DNA of 64,000 nucleotides from Heterocephalus glaber (GCF_000247695.1 NW_004624781.1:6641974-6705973); one strand, 5' to 3'; shown: positions 1 to 13,077, counted from the stretch's first letter. Numbers and translations: made by a program. Notes: generated from the letters alone by a model not told the origin.

Positions 1-333
<333 letters not shown>

Positions 334-3206
334 TAGATGCCAGGCCGCCTGTGCTGTCCACTGCCCTGGCTGCTCCCGTGTCACACTGGGCCTGAGACCC
401 CACACAGGAGCAGGGAGGGAGCTCGGGACCCACAGGGTGTGGGGCAGCCCTGGTGCTCTGTCCTTCTCATCCTTGATGTCTGATCAGAGACCCGGACACC
501 GGGGCCAACATAGGAGCTTGAACCACAGGGCCCTGAGGATGGTTGTCCAGCACCCCCGACAAGGCGGAGGCACGGGGGACAGAAGTGAATCCTTCACAGG
601 GACTTGGCAGTGGCTGTTGCTGGCACAGCCTGGACTTCACCTCAGCCCCTCTTCCTTCCCAGTTTTTGATCTTTCACAGATCACCTTGGGGTCTCCAGAC
701 ACTGTGAGCAAAGTGGTCTTAGCAGGTATCGTGGCTTAGACAGAAATGGTCCTGAGGCCTGGCGCTGAGCAGCTGGGGTGGTACGAGGTAGGGTCAGCAG
801 TTGGGACTGTCCAGAGAGGCCCCTGAACCTGCATATGACCTGCACACTCATCCACTTGACCACCTGCTACCAGGATCCCAGCCACCACCAGTAGTGAGGC
901 ACAGCACTATTTTACATCCTATGAAGAAAAGAAAATTCTGTTAGCAGAACCATGGCATATCATGAATTGTATAATGCACCCATTATCAGAGGTATGCAAA
1001 TGTGGGGGAGAAAGGCATTGTAGAGTGGATGAAATATATGTGGGCAGCTCTGCTGGGCCCCAACACATACCTGGGTAACTGTGGCCCAGGGCTGCGTGCA
1101 GGAAGGACCAGAAGAGACTGCAGGGAAGGCTTCCTGGAGGAGGAAGTGTCTGGGCTGGGTTGGAGGCAGGGTGAGAACTCCATGGTTCTAAATATGGGGG
1201 ACCCCTGGTCAGGGGACAGGCAGCTGCTTCCCACCGCTCTGGGCCAGAGGACAGTGCCACGGAATAGGAGGACGGACCCTGTAGAGACAGCACGAAAGAC
1301 TGCAGCTGGGAGAGTCTCTGCCTTGGAGATCCGAGCAGGCCTCACATGGAAGAGCTCTTGTTTTCCTCCTGTGCCTGAGCAGCCATGCCCTGCATAATTC
1401 ATCTTCTCTCTGAAGGAGTCCTCAATGCATTATTAATCTGGAAGGACTCCCTGTTCTCCGTCGCTAATCTCAGCCCATCCAGTATTAATGATTATTTGCT
1501 TTACTGCCTTTAACGCATGTTGTGTTTCGGGGACAGCGAGGGAGTAGCAGTTCTCAGGTGCTGGGCTTCACGGGTGCCAGCCAGTCCGTCCCAGGCAGGC
1601 TGCTCGAATGTGCATGATCACCTTGGGAGCGCTGTCCTGGGCCTGGATCCCATCTGATCCCTTTGCGCACCTGTCTCAGCATTGCAGGGCCTGGCACAGA
1701 GCAGGCCTTCCTTCAGGGAAAAGCATTGCTGAGTTCCTGTTAAGCAGCCCGTTCTCTAGGCGCTTCTGCCTGCTAGCTGATGCCTGCCCTAGTTTTGCTG
1801 TTTTAATATTTCACCCCTTTCTCCTGACACACTGCCCCAGTGACTGAGTCCCCGGCACTTACCCAGTTCTCCCTTCAGTCTGGCTCAGGCTTTCTCGGCC
1901 TTGCCACTGTTCCCATCTGGGGCAGAATAGCCATTAGTTGCAGAGGGCTGCCCTGGACACTGCAGGATGCAGGTAATAGCTCCTTTCCACACCCAAGTGC
2001 TGGCACCAACAGTGTTTCTGGTTCTTGTTAGTGTGCAGATGGGGGGAGGGGAGGGGCAACAGAGGTGGAGATCCTGTGGTCTGACTGGGCCCTCCCGTGC
2101 TGCACTGGGCATTGTTCTGTAGAACCCAGAGAGCAGCTCTCTTCCTGGGTGATTGGGCCTCTCTTCCCATGAGCCTTTGAGCCACTACAGAGCCTTCTCT
2201 CAGGATCCAAGGACAGCAAAGAGGATGCCACACCCAGAAGCAGTTAGGCTGCAGGTCCTGGCTGTGGGCCTGGCCCCAGGCTTCCCTCTGTCCACACTAA
2301 CGTCCTGTTACACAAGCTCCTCCTCCCTCTGCCCATTCCCCAGTCTGTCAATCCCTTTTCATCAACCCAGTGGGGGAAATTGCTCTTGCGGTTTTTCAAA
2401 ATGAAGCTTCCACTCAGCTCCCCAAGAGAGAAATGAGCTCACATACCCCCGATTTCTGCAGAACTTAGAACCGAGCTCCCTTCCCCCGTGGCTTGCAAGT
2501 CTGGACTGTGTTTCCCAGCAAGACAGTGGCCTCAGCCGGAGAGAGGCCTCTGCACCCTGCCCCGCCTCTTGGCTCCTGTCCCCTGCTGTCCCCACCTGGC
2601 TAGGCTGCTTTGCCTGGGAAGGAGAAGGTGACCGGTGAGCTCCTGGCACTTCAGACCTCCATCACCTCCTCACAGTGCACACAGAGAAGCCATCTTGCTT
2701 CATAAAGGACCAACCTTGAGCACACGCGCCTGCTGTCAGGCCTTTTCAGTGTCCCCTCCACGACTGGATTGTCATAGATGAATTCCAGCCGCCATGATCT
2801 AGCATTACGTTTGAAGGGTTTGATTTAGCCAGCAGATGCCGCGTTGATAGAAATCTCAGAATGGCCAAAAGAGAGGGAGAAAAATCCACTCTGAAAAGAT
2901 TCCTGCATGGTTCGGTTTTTGGCTCCTATTACCTTGTGATTAATCTGTCTGCAGAGGTGGGAGAAATGAGGAGGCAGAGGGAACCTGAGCGGCCTAAACA
3001 TTGGTGATTGTGCTGCTTGTCTGAGTCTCAGCAGCAGTGCCTGGCCTGCTGTGTGACCCCAGGGACCAGGACCCCCACTGGGAGGAGGGTACACCTGGGA
3101 GCGGGGTGTGCTGTTGCCTCTGTTGAGTTCAAAGGTGCTAAGCAGAGTGACCACAGTTCTCGGTGACAGTTACTGTCAGCCACCACTCCCAGCCTCTTTT
3201 CTTTTA

Positions 3207-3320
3207 GGTTTTTTGAGACAGGATCTTGCTGTGTAGTTTAGGCTGGGCTTGAACTTTCAGTGATCCTCCTGCATCAGCCTCCCAGGTGCTGGGATTACAG
3301 GCGTGTGCCCCCACACTCAG
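3207..3320 (-). mobile_element. B1 SINE
   Basis: Reverse of a B1: TTTTTTGAGACAGGATCTTG through GGGATTACAGGCGTGTGCCC. A second fragment of a B1 start lies just left (about 3172-3194). Confidence 0.88.
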
Positions 3321-3533
3321 TTTCAGATTTGGTTGTGAGCCTTCCAGTTCTCAGAGTGAAAAATACAAGATCAGCACCCAGACCCCCACCCCCACCCCCA
3401 GGCAGCCAAACATGGCTTTGGAGAGCAAAAGGAGTAAATTCGAGTTCTCAGGAGTCCGTGTGGCTGGTTTCCCTCAGGGTTGGGCTGCAGCGGGGGAATC
3501 CAGCCTGGCCACTCTGGGACAGAGATAGCACCC

Positions 3534-3540
3534 CTCTCTC

Positions 3541-3591
<51 letters not shown>
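3534..3591. repeat. (CT)n microsatellite
   Basis: About 29 CT units with one G interruption. Confidence 0.98.
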
Positions 3592-3594
<3 letters not shown>

Positions 3595-4240
3595 GGCAAG
3601 AGCAGAAAGGTACCTGCGACCTTAGGCGACTCCCGGGCTGAGCAGAGACAGTTGCAGCCAGGACCTGCCAGGCTGTTCCCGGCCCCTCTAGGCCTAACCC
3701 TGAACCCCAGAGGAGGCCCGGCAGAGTGGGGCCCGGAGAGGCTGAGCCTAGGGCCTTGGCTCAGAGTGTGGGGCACGAGGAGGGCCTCAGAGCCACTGCT
3801 GAGGGCCAGGGACACCAAGTGGGCCCTGCCCCATGGCACCTGCGCACGTCACTCTGTCCCCTTAAGGTACTCGGGGCTCAGGGAGGGATTCTCAACATCT
3901 GTGACGGTCAGAGAGTTTCCAACAGTCATCTTCACACCCGTCCTTCTTTGCTGGGTATTTATAATTTTTATTGCTTCACATCTATTTATTAATGTAATAT
4001 AGATGCTTAGCGTGGGAAAGTTAGAATATAAAAACATTTAAAGAAAAACCTCAGAGTCACTCATAATTTCTCAACCCCCAGTAAACACAAAAGTCATTTC
4101 GTTGTAATCTGTTTGTTCTTCATCCACGTCTATGTTTATATCACTTTTTTCATATTTAAGATCATAACTTTGTAATGTGCTTATTTCACTCCACCTTATA
4201 TCCTATCATTACATATTTTGGAAAATATGGAACACCTCTC

Positions 4241-4367
4241 GCCAGGCATAATGGCACAGGCCTATAATCTCAGCACTTGGGAGGCTGAGACAGGAGGATT
4301 GCCACAAGTTCAAGGTCAGCCTGGGCTACATAATGAGACCCTGTCTTGAAAAAGAAAGAAAGAAAGG
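4241..4367 (+). mobile_element. B1 SINE
   Basis: GCCAGGCATAATGGCACAGG start, GGGAGGCTGAGACAGGAGGA core, GAAAGAAAGAAAGG tail; it interrupts an L1 remnant. Confidence 0.88.
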
Positions 4368-4436
4368 AGACAAACCTCTTTAATATTTCTCCATGTGGGT
4401 TGTCATAATTCATTTAACCAGCACCCTGTTTTCAGA

Positions 4437-4630
4437 GGTAGCAAGGGCCAGGAGATAACATGACCCACTGGACCGGGGTTTGAATCCCAGCTCTACCACT
4501 CACGAACTATGTGACCTTGGGCAAGTCACATGACCTCCAAATGCCATCTGTAAAATAGAGGCTGAAATTCCTAATTCACACACTTACTGAAGTTTAAAAA
4601 TATGTGTGTAAAGTGCCTGGTGCTTCAATA
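4437..4630 (+). mobile_element. MIR SINE
   Basis: GGTTTGAATCCCAGCTCTAC and TGACCTTGGGCAAGTCACAT are MIR consensus-like; the tail AAAGTGCCTGGTGC is MIR 3' sequence. Confidence 0.88.
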
Positions 4631-6214
4631 GCCTGGTCACATATTATTTATTATTATTCAAATTGCTTCCATTTTCCAGGGTTATAAATAATGCTTCAGG
4701 GAACATCTCTGTGCATAAATCTTTCTCCACAACTATGATTATTTCCTTAGGATAGATTCTTAGGAATAGAATTACAAGACCAAAGAGTCTGAATATTTTT
4801 GGGTCTTCTGATACATAACCTCAATGACATGTGATTGTAACTGTTTTGAAACCTTTACCAGCATTTTTTTCATCCTTTCTGTTTTGATAAAGACAAAGTG
4901 CTCTCCAATTGTTGTTTTGACTTGATGATTAATGAGACAAAACATTTCCCAAAATGATTATTAGCTACTTGCACTTACTATTCTGGAATTGTCTGCTTCT
5001 GTCCACCCCCTCGTTTTCTGGGAGAAAATCGAGGCCCCCAGATGAGAAACTGCTTGGCTAGGCTGCACATAATTAGTTTGTTCTTTAATTCATCCACCAA
5101 ATATGCATGAAGCACCTTCCATGTGCCAGGTCCCCCGCTGGGCCCTGAGAGGCGACCCAGACAGACAGGGGCATCCCCCCAGGGAGCCAAAACCTGGCAG
5201 GAGAGATGACAGACAAATCAGCAGACACAGAAAATAATTAAACATCATGGAAGCTGTATTTATTCCCATATTTGTAACTGGGCAGTGAACATGAGCCAAG
5301 ACCTAGGTGACCTGGAGAGATAAAGCTCCTGTCCCCATGGAACTTAACAGAACCAAGACTGGTCCCAAGTGCTCCCTACCAGCCCAGGGCATGCGTCCCC
5401 TGAGCTGGATTCCAGAGCAGGGTGGCAGGGGACACAAAGAGTCTCAGGCTGGTATGTATTATCCCAGCAGCTGCTGCCAAGTGAAAGAGATTTAGCGGGG
5501 GAATGGGGAGGCCAGGACAGCTGTTGGGCCACAGTGTCGGCATGATGTGACCCGGCGGCTGGGGGAAAGAAGGAGAGTGGGTGGAAGGGTCTCAGCTCTC
5601 AGCAGTCCTAGGAAAGCTTGGCAAGACAGGAAATGGGGCCAAAGGTGGCCATCACAGGAGTCCTGGATCTCTCACTAGTCCCCCAGAAATGTGGCCTCAG
5701 AATGTCAGATGCAGCAGCTGGGGCCATAGGTCCATTTCACTTCCTCTGGAGCTCTGAGCGGCAGGCACATGGTCACCACACCCGGTGTGGTCACGAATGG
5801 ACACGCCTGCTGGAGCAGACCACTGCTGGCCCCAGGCTGTCCCCCACCCGAGATCAGGCCAGGCAGCCCCTGCCTGCAGCCAAATATCCTTCCTGTGGCC
5901 CAGACAGATGGCGATGGAGGAGAGCAGGCTCCTGAGAAAGCCTGGCAGGGCACAGGTTGGAGATTTTCTCCAGTTCAGGGGAGGGAGGAGAGACCACATG
6001 TCACCTGCTGGGTGTCATTGCTGCCTTCTTGTGTCCGTCCCCATGCTGGGTATCTGCCTTAGGTGGAGGTGGGTGAAGGTCATATGTGGCCTTGGTACTT
6101 TCTGATAAACAAACAGGGCAGGGAGCAGTTGAACTGCAGCAGCCCTTTGCTCCTGCTGTCCCAGGCAGACTGGATTTACGGTGGGCAGAAGGTAAGATGT
6201 GGCTGCATCCCTGA

Positions 6215-6583
<369 letters not shown>

Positions 6584-6634
6584 TGACCCTGGCTGTTCTT
6601 TGTCCCTACCATGTCTTTGAGCTCACACTATTTT

Positions 6635-7140
6635 CACATCAGAATAACTACGGTGCACATAAGCAGCTCTGCACACTGCTTTCCTTCACCTGCATTTCTG
6701 TGTTGCCGCTTGGCCTTCTTAATTATCATTTTAAATGACTGCATACCTGCAGGAAGTGATCAACCCTGGGTTCCTCAGCCTAAGCTGTTCCCAGCATTCA
6801 CGACCAGTGTTGCAGCCAGCGCCTTCATGCAAACAGCTTTCCCCACTCCGCTGAATTATTCCCTTAGGGTAAATCCCCAGGTGGTGGGCAGAAGGCAGAA
6901 CGTGTTTATGCTCCTGGTGAAGCTGCTGGATCATTCTCCTCAAGGGTCATGTAAATGTACACTGTCACCAGCCATGTAGGAGTGGTACCTACCTCAGAAC
7001 AATTTTGCTAACATCTTTTTTCCCCTGCTAATTATATAGGTAGAAAATGGCTCCTCGATACTCCTCTAATTTGCATTTCTCTGATTACTAGGGAGAATGA
7101 ACATTTTCCCTATGTGTTTGTTTACTCCTTGTGTTTCCTC
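6635..7140 (+). mobile_element. Old L1 remnant
   Basis: TAATTTGCATTTCTCTGATT then ACTAGGGAGAATGAACATTT (about 7067-7105) is a familiar ancient L1 segment; the part upstream is more diverged. Confidence 0.55.
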
Positions 7141-7989
7141 ATGAATTATGCTGGTTGTGATGAGGGCTGATTCCGGAGACCTTGACCCTGGAAGTGGAAC
7201 CCTGTGGGAAGCTGGGCGGTGTCCAGTGGGTCCCTAGGCTTCTGTTTTTTTATTTCGCTAGGGGACATGGTTTGTGCAGCCTCTGGAACCCGATCTGGGT
7301 CACACCCTGGCTGTCCTTCCCCGGTGTGAGCTTGGACCAGCGACTTAAGCTTTTCGGCTCTGTTTCCTTACCTGTGAAATGGGACCCTGCCTGTAAGCTT
7401 ATGTACAGGTGGAGAGAAGGAATGTGTGGATTTGATTTTAGCTGCAGACCTTGTTAGATTGGGGCTTCTGATTGACTAGGGCTGGGCTGGGGCCTGAGGC
7501 AGTGCATTCCTGACAAGCTGGGGGGCAGATGCCAGGGGCCCAGGGTCCCCACTGAGTAGGAAGGGGCTTCTAGGTGGGTCTCCTGGGGGCTCCTTGGAGT
7601 CTTCAGCGGTGCTGATGTCCTTGGTCTGGAGTGGCCGGGCTGAGGCCAGGGTGCTGGGGAGGCATGGGGCCACCGGCCTAAAGGGAAGCCCTGGTCATGA
7701 TAATGCTGTGAGGGCTTGGCTGGTGGCATGGTCTTTGGAGGACAGGCTGTAGAGCAGAGCTCAGAATAAAACTCTACTCGACGCCTCTTCCTCCTTCCCA
7801 GTCCAGACCGAGCTGGGTGGATATGAACTCTGTTTCTCCTCGAGGCGTCCTCGCTAATGGGCCTGTGTTGCTATGAGATTGGGTCCGTAACTTCCAGAGG
7901 AAAATGGAAGCTCCCTAAGTTTGAGGTATAAGGGAGGAGAGAATGGTTGTTTGGGATTAAAAATTTCACATAGCCAAGTGATCAGAGGA

Positions 7990-8150
7990 CTGGAGCTGGG
8001 TGGACCAGACTGCAAGTGGGGGCCATCCTGACCACAGCCCCAGCCTAGCTACTTGGGTGGCCTTGTGACCGTGAGCAAGTGGCCTCTCTCCGTGGGGTCC
8101 CAGTTCCTTCATACATAAGTGGTGAATGTACAGGGAGGGATGAGCCGACT
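7990..8150 (+). mobile_element. MIR SINE remnant
   Basis: CTTGTGACCGTGAGCAAGTG and CAGTTCCTTCATACATAAG follow the MIR core pattern. Confidence 0.5.
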
Positions 8151-8799
8151 GATTTCTAAGACAGTCTGTTTCGAGGACTCCATAGACCAAATTGGGACCT
8201 ACCCCCTTCCAGGAGAATGGGAGGAAGTAGCAGCAGAATGTGTGTACAGTACCACTGGGGAGCAGCTGATTGAGGCGCGCTGTGGTCTGATCCCGCACAT
8301 CGCTGTGAGTCTCCTGACAGTCTCACCTCCCTGTTCCCTCTTCTCTAGCCTCAGCTAGAGCCCTGGCACCTAATCACTGACCTCAGGAGGAAAAGCGGGG
8401 CCCTGGGAGGCCTGGGAAGGCCAGCATCTGTGTCCACTGCCCCCAGCCAGAGCTTCACTAACCTGGAGGCCAGACCACTACCTCCTACCTGGGATGCAAA
8501 TGACTTCCTGTCCTTGAACTCCTGGAGGTCTGGTGCTTGTCAGAATCACCTCACTGTGGAGTTCTGCCTGCCTGGGGCTCAGGACTAAGAGGGATTGGGA
8601 GCCAGGCTGCCCTGGTGAGAGCCCCACACATCCCCATACACATCCTCCTGCCCAGCCTCATTATACCCAGGAAAGCTTTTCCAAGGTCCTGTTGGGTGTT
8701 GGGCAGGGGAGGGTCGCTCCTTGTGGTTACAGAGCAGTCAGTTGGTCTCAACCAGTCCAGCAGGTTCTAAAGGGGGAAGGCATTACTCTTGTCCTCTCC

Positions 8800-8803
<4 letters not shown>

Positions 8804-8847
<44 letters not shown>
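8804..8847. repeat. (TG)n microsatellite
   Basis: About 22 TG units with one TA near the end. Confidence 0.98.
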
Positions 8848-9224
8848 ACCGTCCACCGCCAGGGCACACTCCACTGGGCGTCCCCCCAGAGTGTCCCACA
8901 GTCAGTAACCATCAGCAGGGCCTTTGTGTGTTGGTTGGCTTGTGAATTTGTCTACTTGTCCATTTCCTGGAAGACTGCAGGAGAGGCAGTTAGTGAAGGA
9001 TTAATACCCATTTCTAGTATTTGGGGACCTTCCTCTTAGACTCAGTCACTTTAGCCTGCCAGGGCTTGGTTTCCTTATCTATAAGATAAGTGGAGTCAGT
9101 CAGTTTGCCTGCTGAGGGTGTGAGTGGCCACGGTGGTATCCTCAGCTGTCTCCTCCCCAGAGCTGTCCCCAGCAGGGCTGTTGGGAGAGAATGTTAGAAC
9201 AGCTTGATGAAAGGTGACTCTTGG

Positions 9225-9313
9225 TTTGTTCTGTTTTTTTGGTACTGGGGATCGAACTCAGGACCTTGGGCTCGAGAGGCAGGCGGCGGAACCACTGAGC
9301 TAAATCCCTGGCT
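9225..9313 (-). mobile_element. ID SINE with perfect target-site duplication
   Basis: Minus-strand ID element. The 15-bp sequence AAAGGTGACTCTTGG occurs identically at 9210-9224 and 9314-9328, which indicates a fairly recent insertion. Confidence 0.9.
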
Positions 9314-9677
9314 AAAGGTGACTCTTGGAGGGCTCACCACAAACATGAGCAGTGTTGATGAGCTTTGACGGAAGGAACACCATGGAGCCACACAAATCTG
9401 AGTTCAGGTCCTGCCTTTCCAACCCCTACTCTGCCTCCTGTCAAGACACTTACCTGCCAGAGCCTCATGTGTTTGAAGGAGACTTTGCTGTCAGAGTGTG
9501 AAACTTCACACAGGCAGTTCACTGCTGGGTCTGAAACACCACAGACACCTGGTAAAACACTGCACTAGGAGGCCAGTGGAGGACACTGCTTCCCCCAAGC
9601 CCAGCACCCCTCTCTCCCAAAGAATGTCAGGGTTAGCTGCACGCAGGGTTTCCCAGTGAAACAGAGCTATGGACATA

Positions 9678-10250
9678 CAAGGGATGATTGAAAATACAGT
9701 GAATGTTTGTTTTTTGAAACTTTATTACAATAAAAGACATATTGCCATGAATCCCCCTCAAAATAGTTCCCCTTCACCTTTTTTTTTGGTACCGGGCATC
9801 GAACTCGGGACCTTGCACTTGCAAGGCAGGTGGAGGCACCACTGAGCTAAATCCCCAGCTGTCCCCTTCACTTTAAATGCACTTAGTCTCCATCAGTCTT
9901 GGCACTTTCTAAGGCATTTCTGAAAGTCCTCTTTCGTGAGTGTCTTTGTGAGATGTGATAAAACAACACAACACAGTGAGGCTGCTGCTGAGTACCGTCC
10001 AACAGAAAGGCGGGCTTGTTAAAACATCGCAGTGCGTCCTCATCCACCTTCTTCACCAGATCTGGCACCCCATGACTTCTGGCTCTTCCCCCAAAATAAA
10101 ATGTCCATGAAAAGCAAAACTTTTGAATTGATTCAGGACATTGTGGCAGCCATAACAGCACAACTAAAGACACAATGGCAGTGTGCCTTTTCCTCTAATA
10201 AATGTTTATTTAAAAATGTAGACATTCACTGTAGTTTTTATCACACCTGG
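9678..10250. mobile_element. Rearranged mariner-family DNA transposon with two inverted 3' ends
   Basis: TA dinucleotides flank the element (9676-9677 and 10251-10252). The ends are imperfect inverted repeats sharing TACAGTGAATGT. On the plus strand 10045-10160 encodes a mariner transposase C-terminal piece (SPDLAPHDFWLFP, which includes the family's third catalytic acidic site region). On the minus strand 9678-9950 encodes the end of the protein (KEDFQK...GNYFEGD). Both halves finish with the same 3' terminal sequence, facing outward. An ID SINE is inserted in the left half. No intact transposase is present. Confidence 0.8.
9778..9861 (-). mobile_element. ID SINE inserted in the mariner element
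   Basis: Reverse complement of a tRNA-like ID element with A and B boxes (GATTTAGCTCAGTGG-like, GTTCGATGCCCGG-like). It is flanked by a 10-bp direct repeat TCCCCTTCAC at 9768-9777 and 9862-9871. Confidence 0.85.
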
Positions 10251-11006
10251 TACACATCTGTTCACCCACACACCTGTGGGTCCCCTGAATGGCCAGTCTC
10301 AGCAGACCCTGAGGTGGACAGTGTTTGGGGAGATGGATCTGGAGATAGAGTGGAGAGGAGAGTCAGGGATTGACATCTCAGCTTGGTGGCCGCAGTGGAC
10401 TTCCTTGGAGCCTGTGCTGGGAAATTTCACCAGGGCTTCCTGTGTAGGAAAGAGCTCTGGGCTGGAAGGCAAGACGCTGAGTTCAGAGCTCGGGTTTTGC
10501 CAGTGTGTGGGAGCTTCTGCTTCTCATCTGAACTGGGAATGAAGTTCTCTGCCCAGCGGAAACAGTGGCGTGGCCACCGGTCATTTGGATGGGAGTGTTT
10601 AACTTAGGGGTGGCATCGTTTCAGCACCTTGGACAGGACCCTACCCGCTACCCTCTTCGAGCCCAGGGCCTGGAGAGGACTGAACACCAGGGTGAGGGAC
10701 CAGTGACAGAGGGGCTCGGGCCGGCAGAGCTCTGGGGTCCCCACAGCCCTGTCCTGACTTCTTGCTGTGAGAGGGGAGGCACCTTTCCTCTCACCTGCCC
10801 TGGCTACAGAGGAGGGTGAATTAGGTTGAGGGGACCGAGTGGGGCTGTCCGTCCACTTCTCCAGGACTCCTCCATGCATTAACCATTCCACTCACTCTTC
10901 TCACAGCACCTGACTCATACTAGTGTGTGTCTCTCTGAGGACAAGGACACATTTCCCTCTAACTCTTCCTAACCACTGCCCCGCCATGCCTACCTTGCCA
11001 GTGAAC

Positions 11007-11100
11007 TTTTTTGGGTACTGGTGGGGTACCAGGGATAGAACTCTGGACCTTGCGCTTGCAGGGCAGGCGGCCGAACCACCTGAGCTAAATCCCCGGCCCC
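11007..11100 (-). mobile_element. ID SINE
   Basis: Minus-strand ID with a short duplicated GGTAC segment near its 3' end; flanked by TGAACT-type repeats at about 11002 and 11101. Confidence 0.8.
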
Positions 11101-11364
11101 TGAACTCTTTCTGAAATGAGTGAAACCTTGGGAGGAGCAATGCCCTCAATGCAGAAGTTTCCAGCCTGACATTTATAGGAAGGAAATTCACGTTGTCTCT
11201 CCAGGGCCCTGGCCTGCAGGGCTGGGACTTGAATCCACCTGCTGGCCTCTGATAAGCAGATGGCTGCCCTGGAGACCGGAGCAGCTGTCCTCTAGCACCA
11301 CCTCTGGGCTCCTTGGGCAATGGCAGGAGCTTCTCCCTTCAGTCCTGTGGGGCAGTTAGGCAGA

Positions 11365-11550
11365 CTCGGGCTAGATTCCCTGCCTTGAAATACAGCTTTG
11401 CTGCTTTTATACTTGTGTGACCTTGAGCAAGCAGCTCTCTGTGCCTGTTTTGTTACATTTGAAAGGGGACTAATGATAGGATGATTGGAATGGTTCATTT
11501 AATGGGCACATGCAAAGCACTCAGAATGCCCAACATTATTAGTCATCATT
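11365..11550 (+). mobile_element. MIR SINE
   Basis: GTGTGACCTTGAGCAAGCAG and the 3' part with GCAAAGCACTCAGAATG match MIR. Confidence 0.75.
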
Positions 11551-11570
11551 CAACAAGTGTTAGCTGTTCC

Positions 11571-11755
11571 TACTTTTTTTCCTTCAGTACTGGGGATTGA
11601 ACCCATGGCCTTTGCACTGAGCTACATCCCCCGCCCTTTTGTATTTTCCATTTGGAGACAGGATCTCACTAAGTTGCTCAGTCTATGCTGAAACTTGCAG
11701 CCCTCCCACCTCAGCCTCCCAGGCAGGGCTACCACATCCACCTTATTGCTATTTT
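11571..11755 (-). mobile_element. B1-ID dimeric SINE (B1-dID-like)
   Basis: On the minus strand a B1-like unit (11640-11755) is followed by a shortened ID-like unit (11574-11637) that contains GGTTCAATCCCCAGTACT-type sequence. Confidence 0.75.
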
Positions 11756-13077
11756 TTAAAATGTTCATGCTGCTCCCACTCCTATTGTTATTACCCCAAG
11801 AGGGGTCCCACTGGAACAGCTGGCTGACCCTGGCTGGTGGGCCCTGTCTCGGGGTACAGGTGGGAATGGGCATGAGAGGAAGACAGAAGACTTAGCTGAA
11901 GCTTCGACCTGGCTGGGAGCTCCTGGGCTGCCACAGGCTCCGAGGTTCCCAGAGTGACCCAGAACTGAGAATAGCCTTTCTCGCCACAGGGGGGATAATT
12001 CCAATTTCTCCGCCTGCCATGCTCCTCTGCCGCCCGCCTGCCTTCCCTTAATTAAGGCCCCACCGAGGCACCAGGCTCCTGTGCTGCTCCGGGACTAATG
12101 CCTGCCACCTTTGGCACCCGAGAGGTCACAGCCAGGGCGCTGCAACTGATCCTCAGCCACTTTGGCTGTGGAGCCGCCCCTGCTGCCAGAGATCAGGGTC
12201 TCTCTGGTCATTCTTCAGCCTGGTGCTCCCTTCCACCCTGGCTGTAATGGGGACAGGGAGCTCAGAGGGCAGGAGAGAGGGGCCCAGTGTGTCCCCTCCC
12301 GTGGGATTCGGGGCCCATATTTCTCCTCAGGATGACAGCATTTCTATTACCTTAAAGGGCTCATCTGTTTATGCTGCAATTTTTTGAAGCCCTGTCTGCC
12401 ATTATTGAACCCTACACACCGGCGAGGGGAGTGAGCACTCCATCACCCAGATGAGCAGACTCCTTCCTGCATTTTTCTCCCCTCTGCACACTATCAGGAG
12501 GTCGGATCCAAACCTCCTCTCTCCAGACCAGCAGGACAGTGATTGAATTCCCTCCAGGGTTTCCCATGTCCTTTAGAGATGTCACCCTGCCTCTCTGGAG
12601 GAGGCTCTGAGTTGGAAATGGGGAAAAGAGGACAGGTGTGGCCAGGAGGAACGCAGACTGGAAATTACAGCCAGGTGCTGTGGATGTAATGCGTGTGCAT
12701 TTCCTGTTCTAATTGTTTCATTCTTCATCAACCAGCCCTATAAACTATTAGCCCTAAGAGCAAAAAACCAGCTTCTCGTCCCGTGCCCTCCACCATTGAC
12801 TAATTTCCTAATTATTGTAGCAAAAAATCCTCCTGGATGCTGCCCTAGGGATGAGGACTTCACCTGCTAGCTGCCATGCCCATGTGAGCAGAACACAGAA
12901 ACTGTGCAAAGTAGTAGAAATGATGCAAAATATAAAGGCACACTTAAGTAACTCACACCCTGCTCTGCTATCCCCTACTGCATGGCCTTGGTGGAGTTAC
13001 TTAGGCGTCTCAAGCCTTACTCTTTCATCCGTAAGACAGGGTGCATCGCGGCGCTATGTTAGAAAGTAATTCTTAAG

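Larger units (their letters stand above)
3900..4970 (+). mobile_element. Old L1 3'-end remnant, interrupted by B1 and MIR
   Basis: The piece GTTATAAATAATGCTTCAGG then GATTATTTCCTTAGGATAGA (about 4680-4760) is typical of ancient mammalian L1 3' regions; similar AT-rich sequence lies at 3900-4235. The outer limits are approximate. Confidence 0.6.

Noticed and set aside
3260..3839. Open frames with serine-leucine or arginine-glutamate runs on both strands
   Set aside because: They are translations of the (CT)n microsatellite and a B1 element.
9883..10173. 96-residue open frame on the minus strand as a gene
   Set aside because: It runs across the junction of the two inverted mariner halves; only part of it is transposase sequence and the rest is the reverse of the other half.
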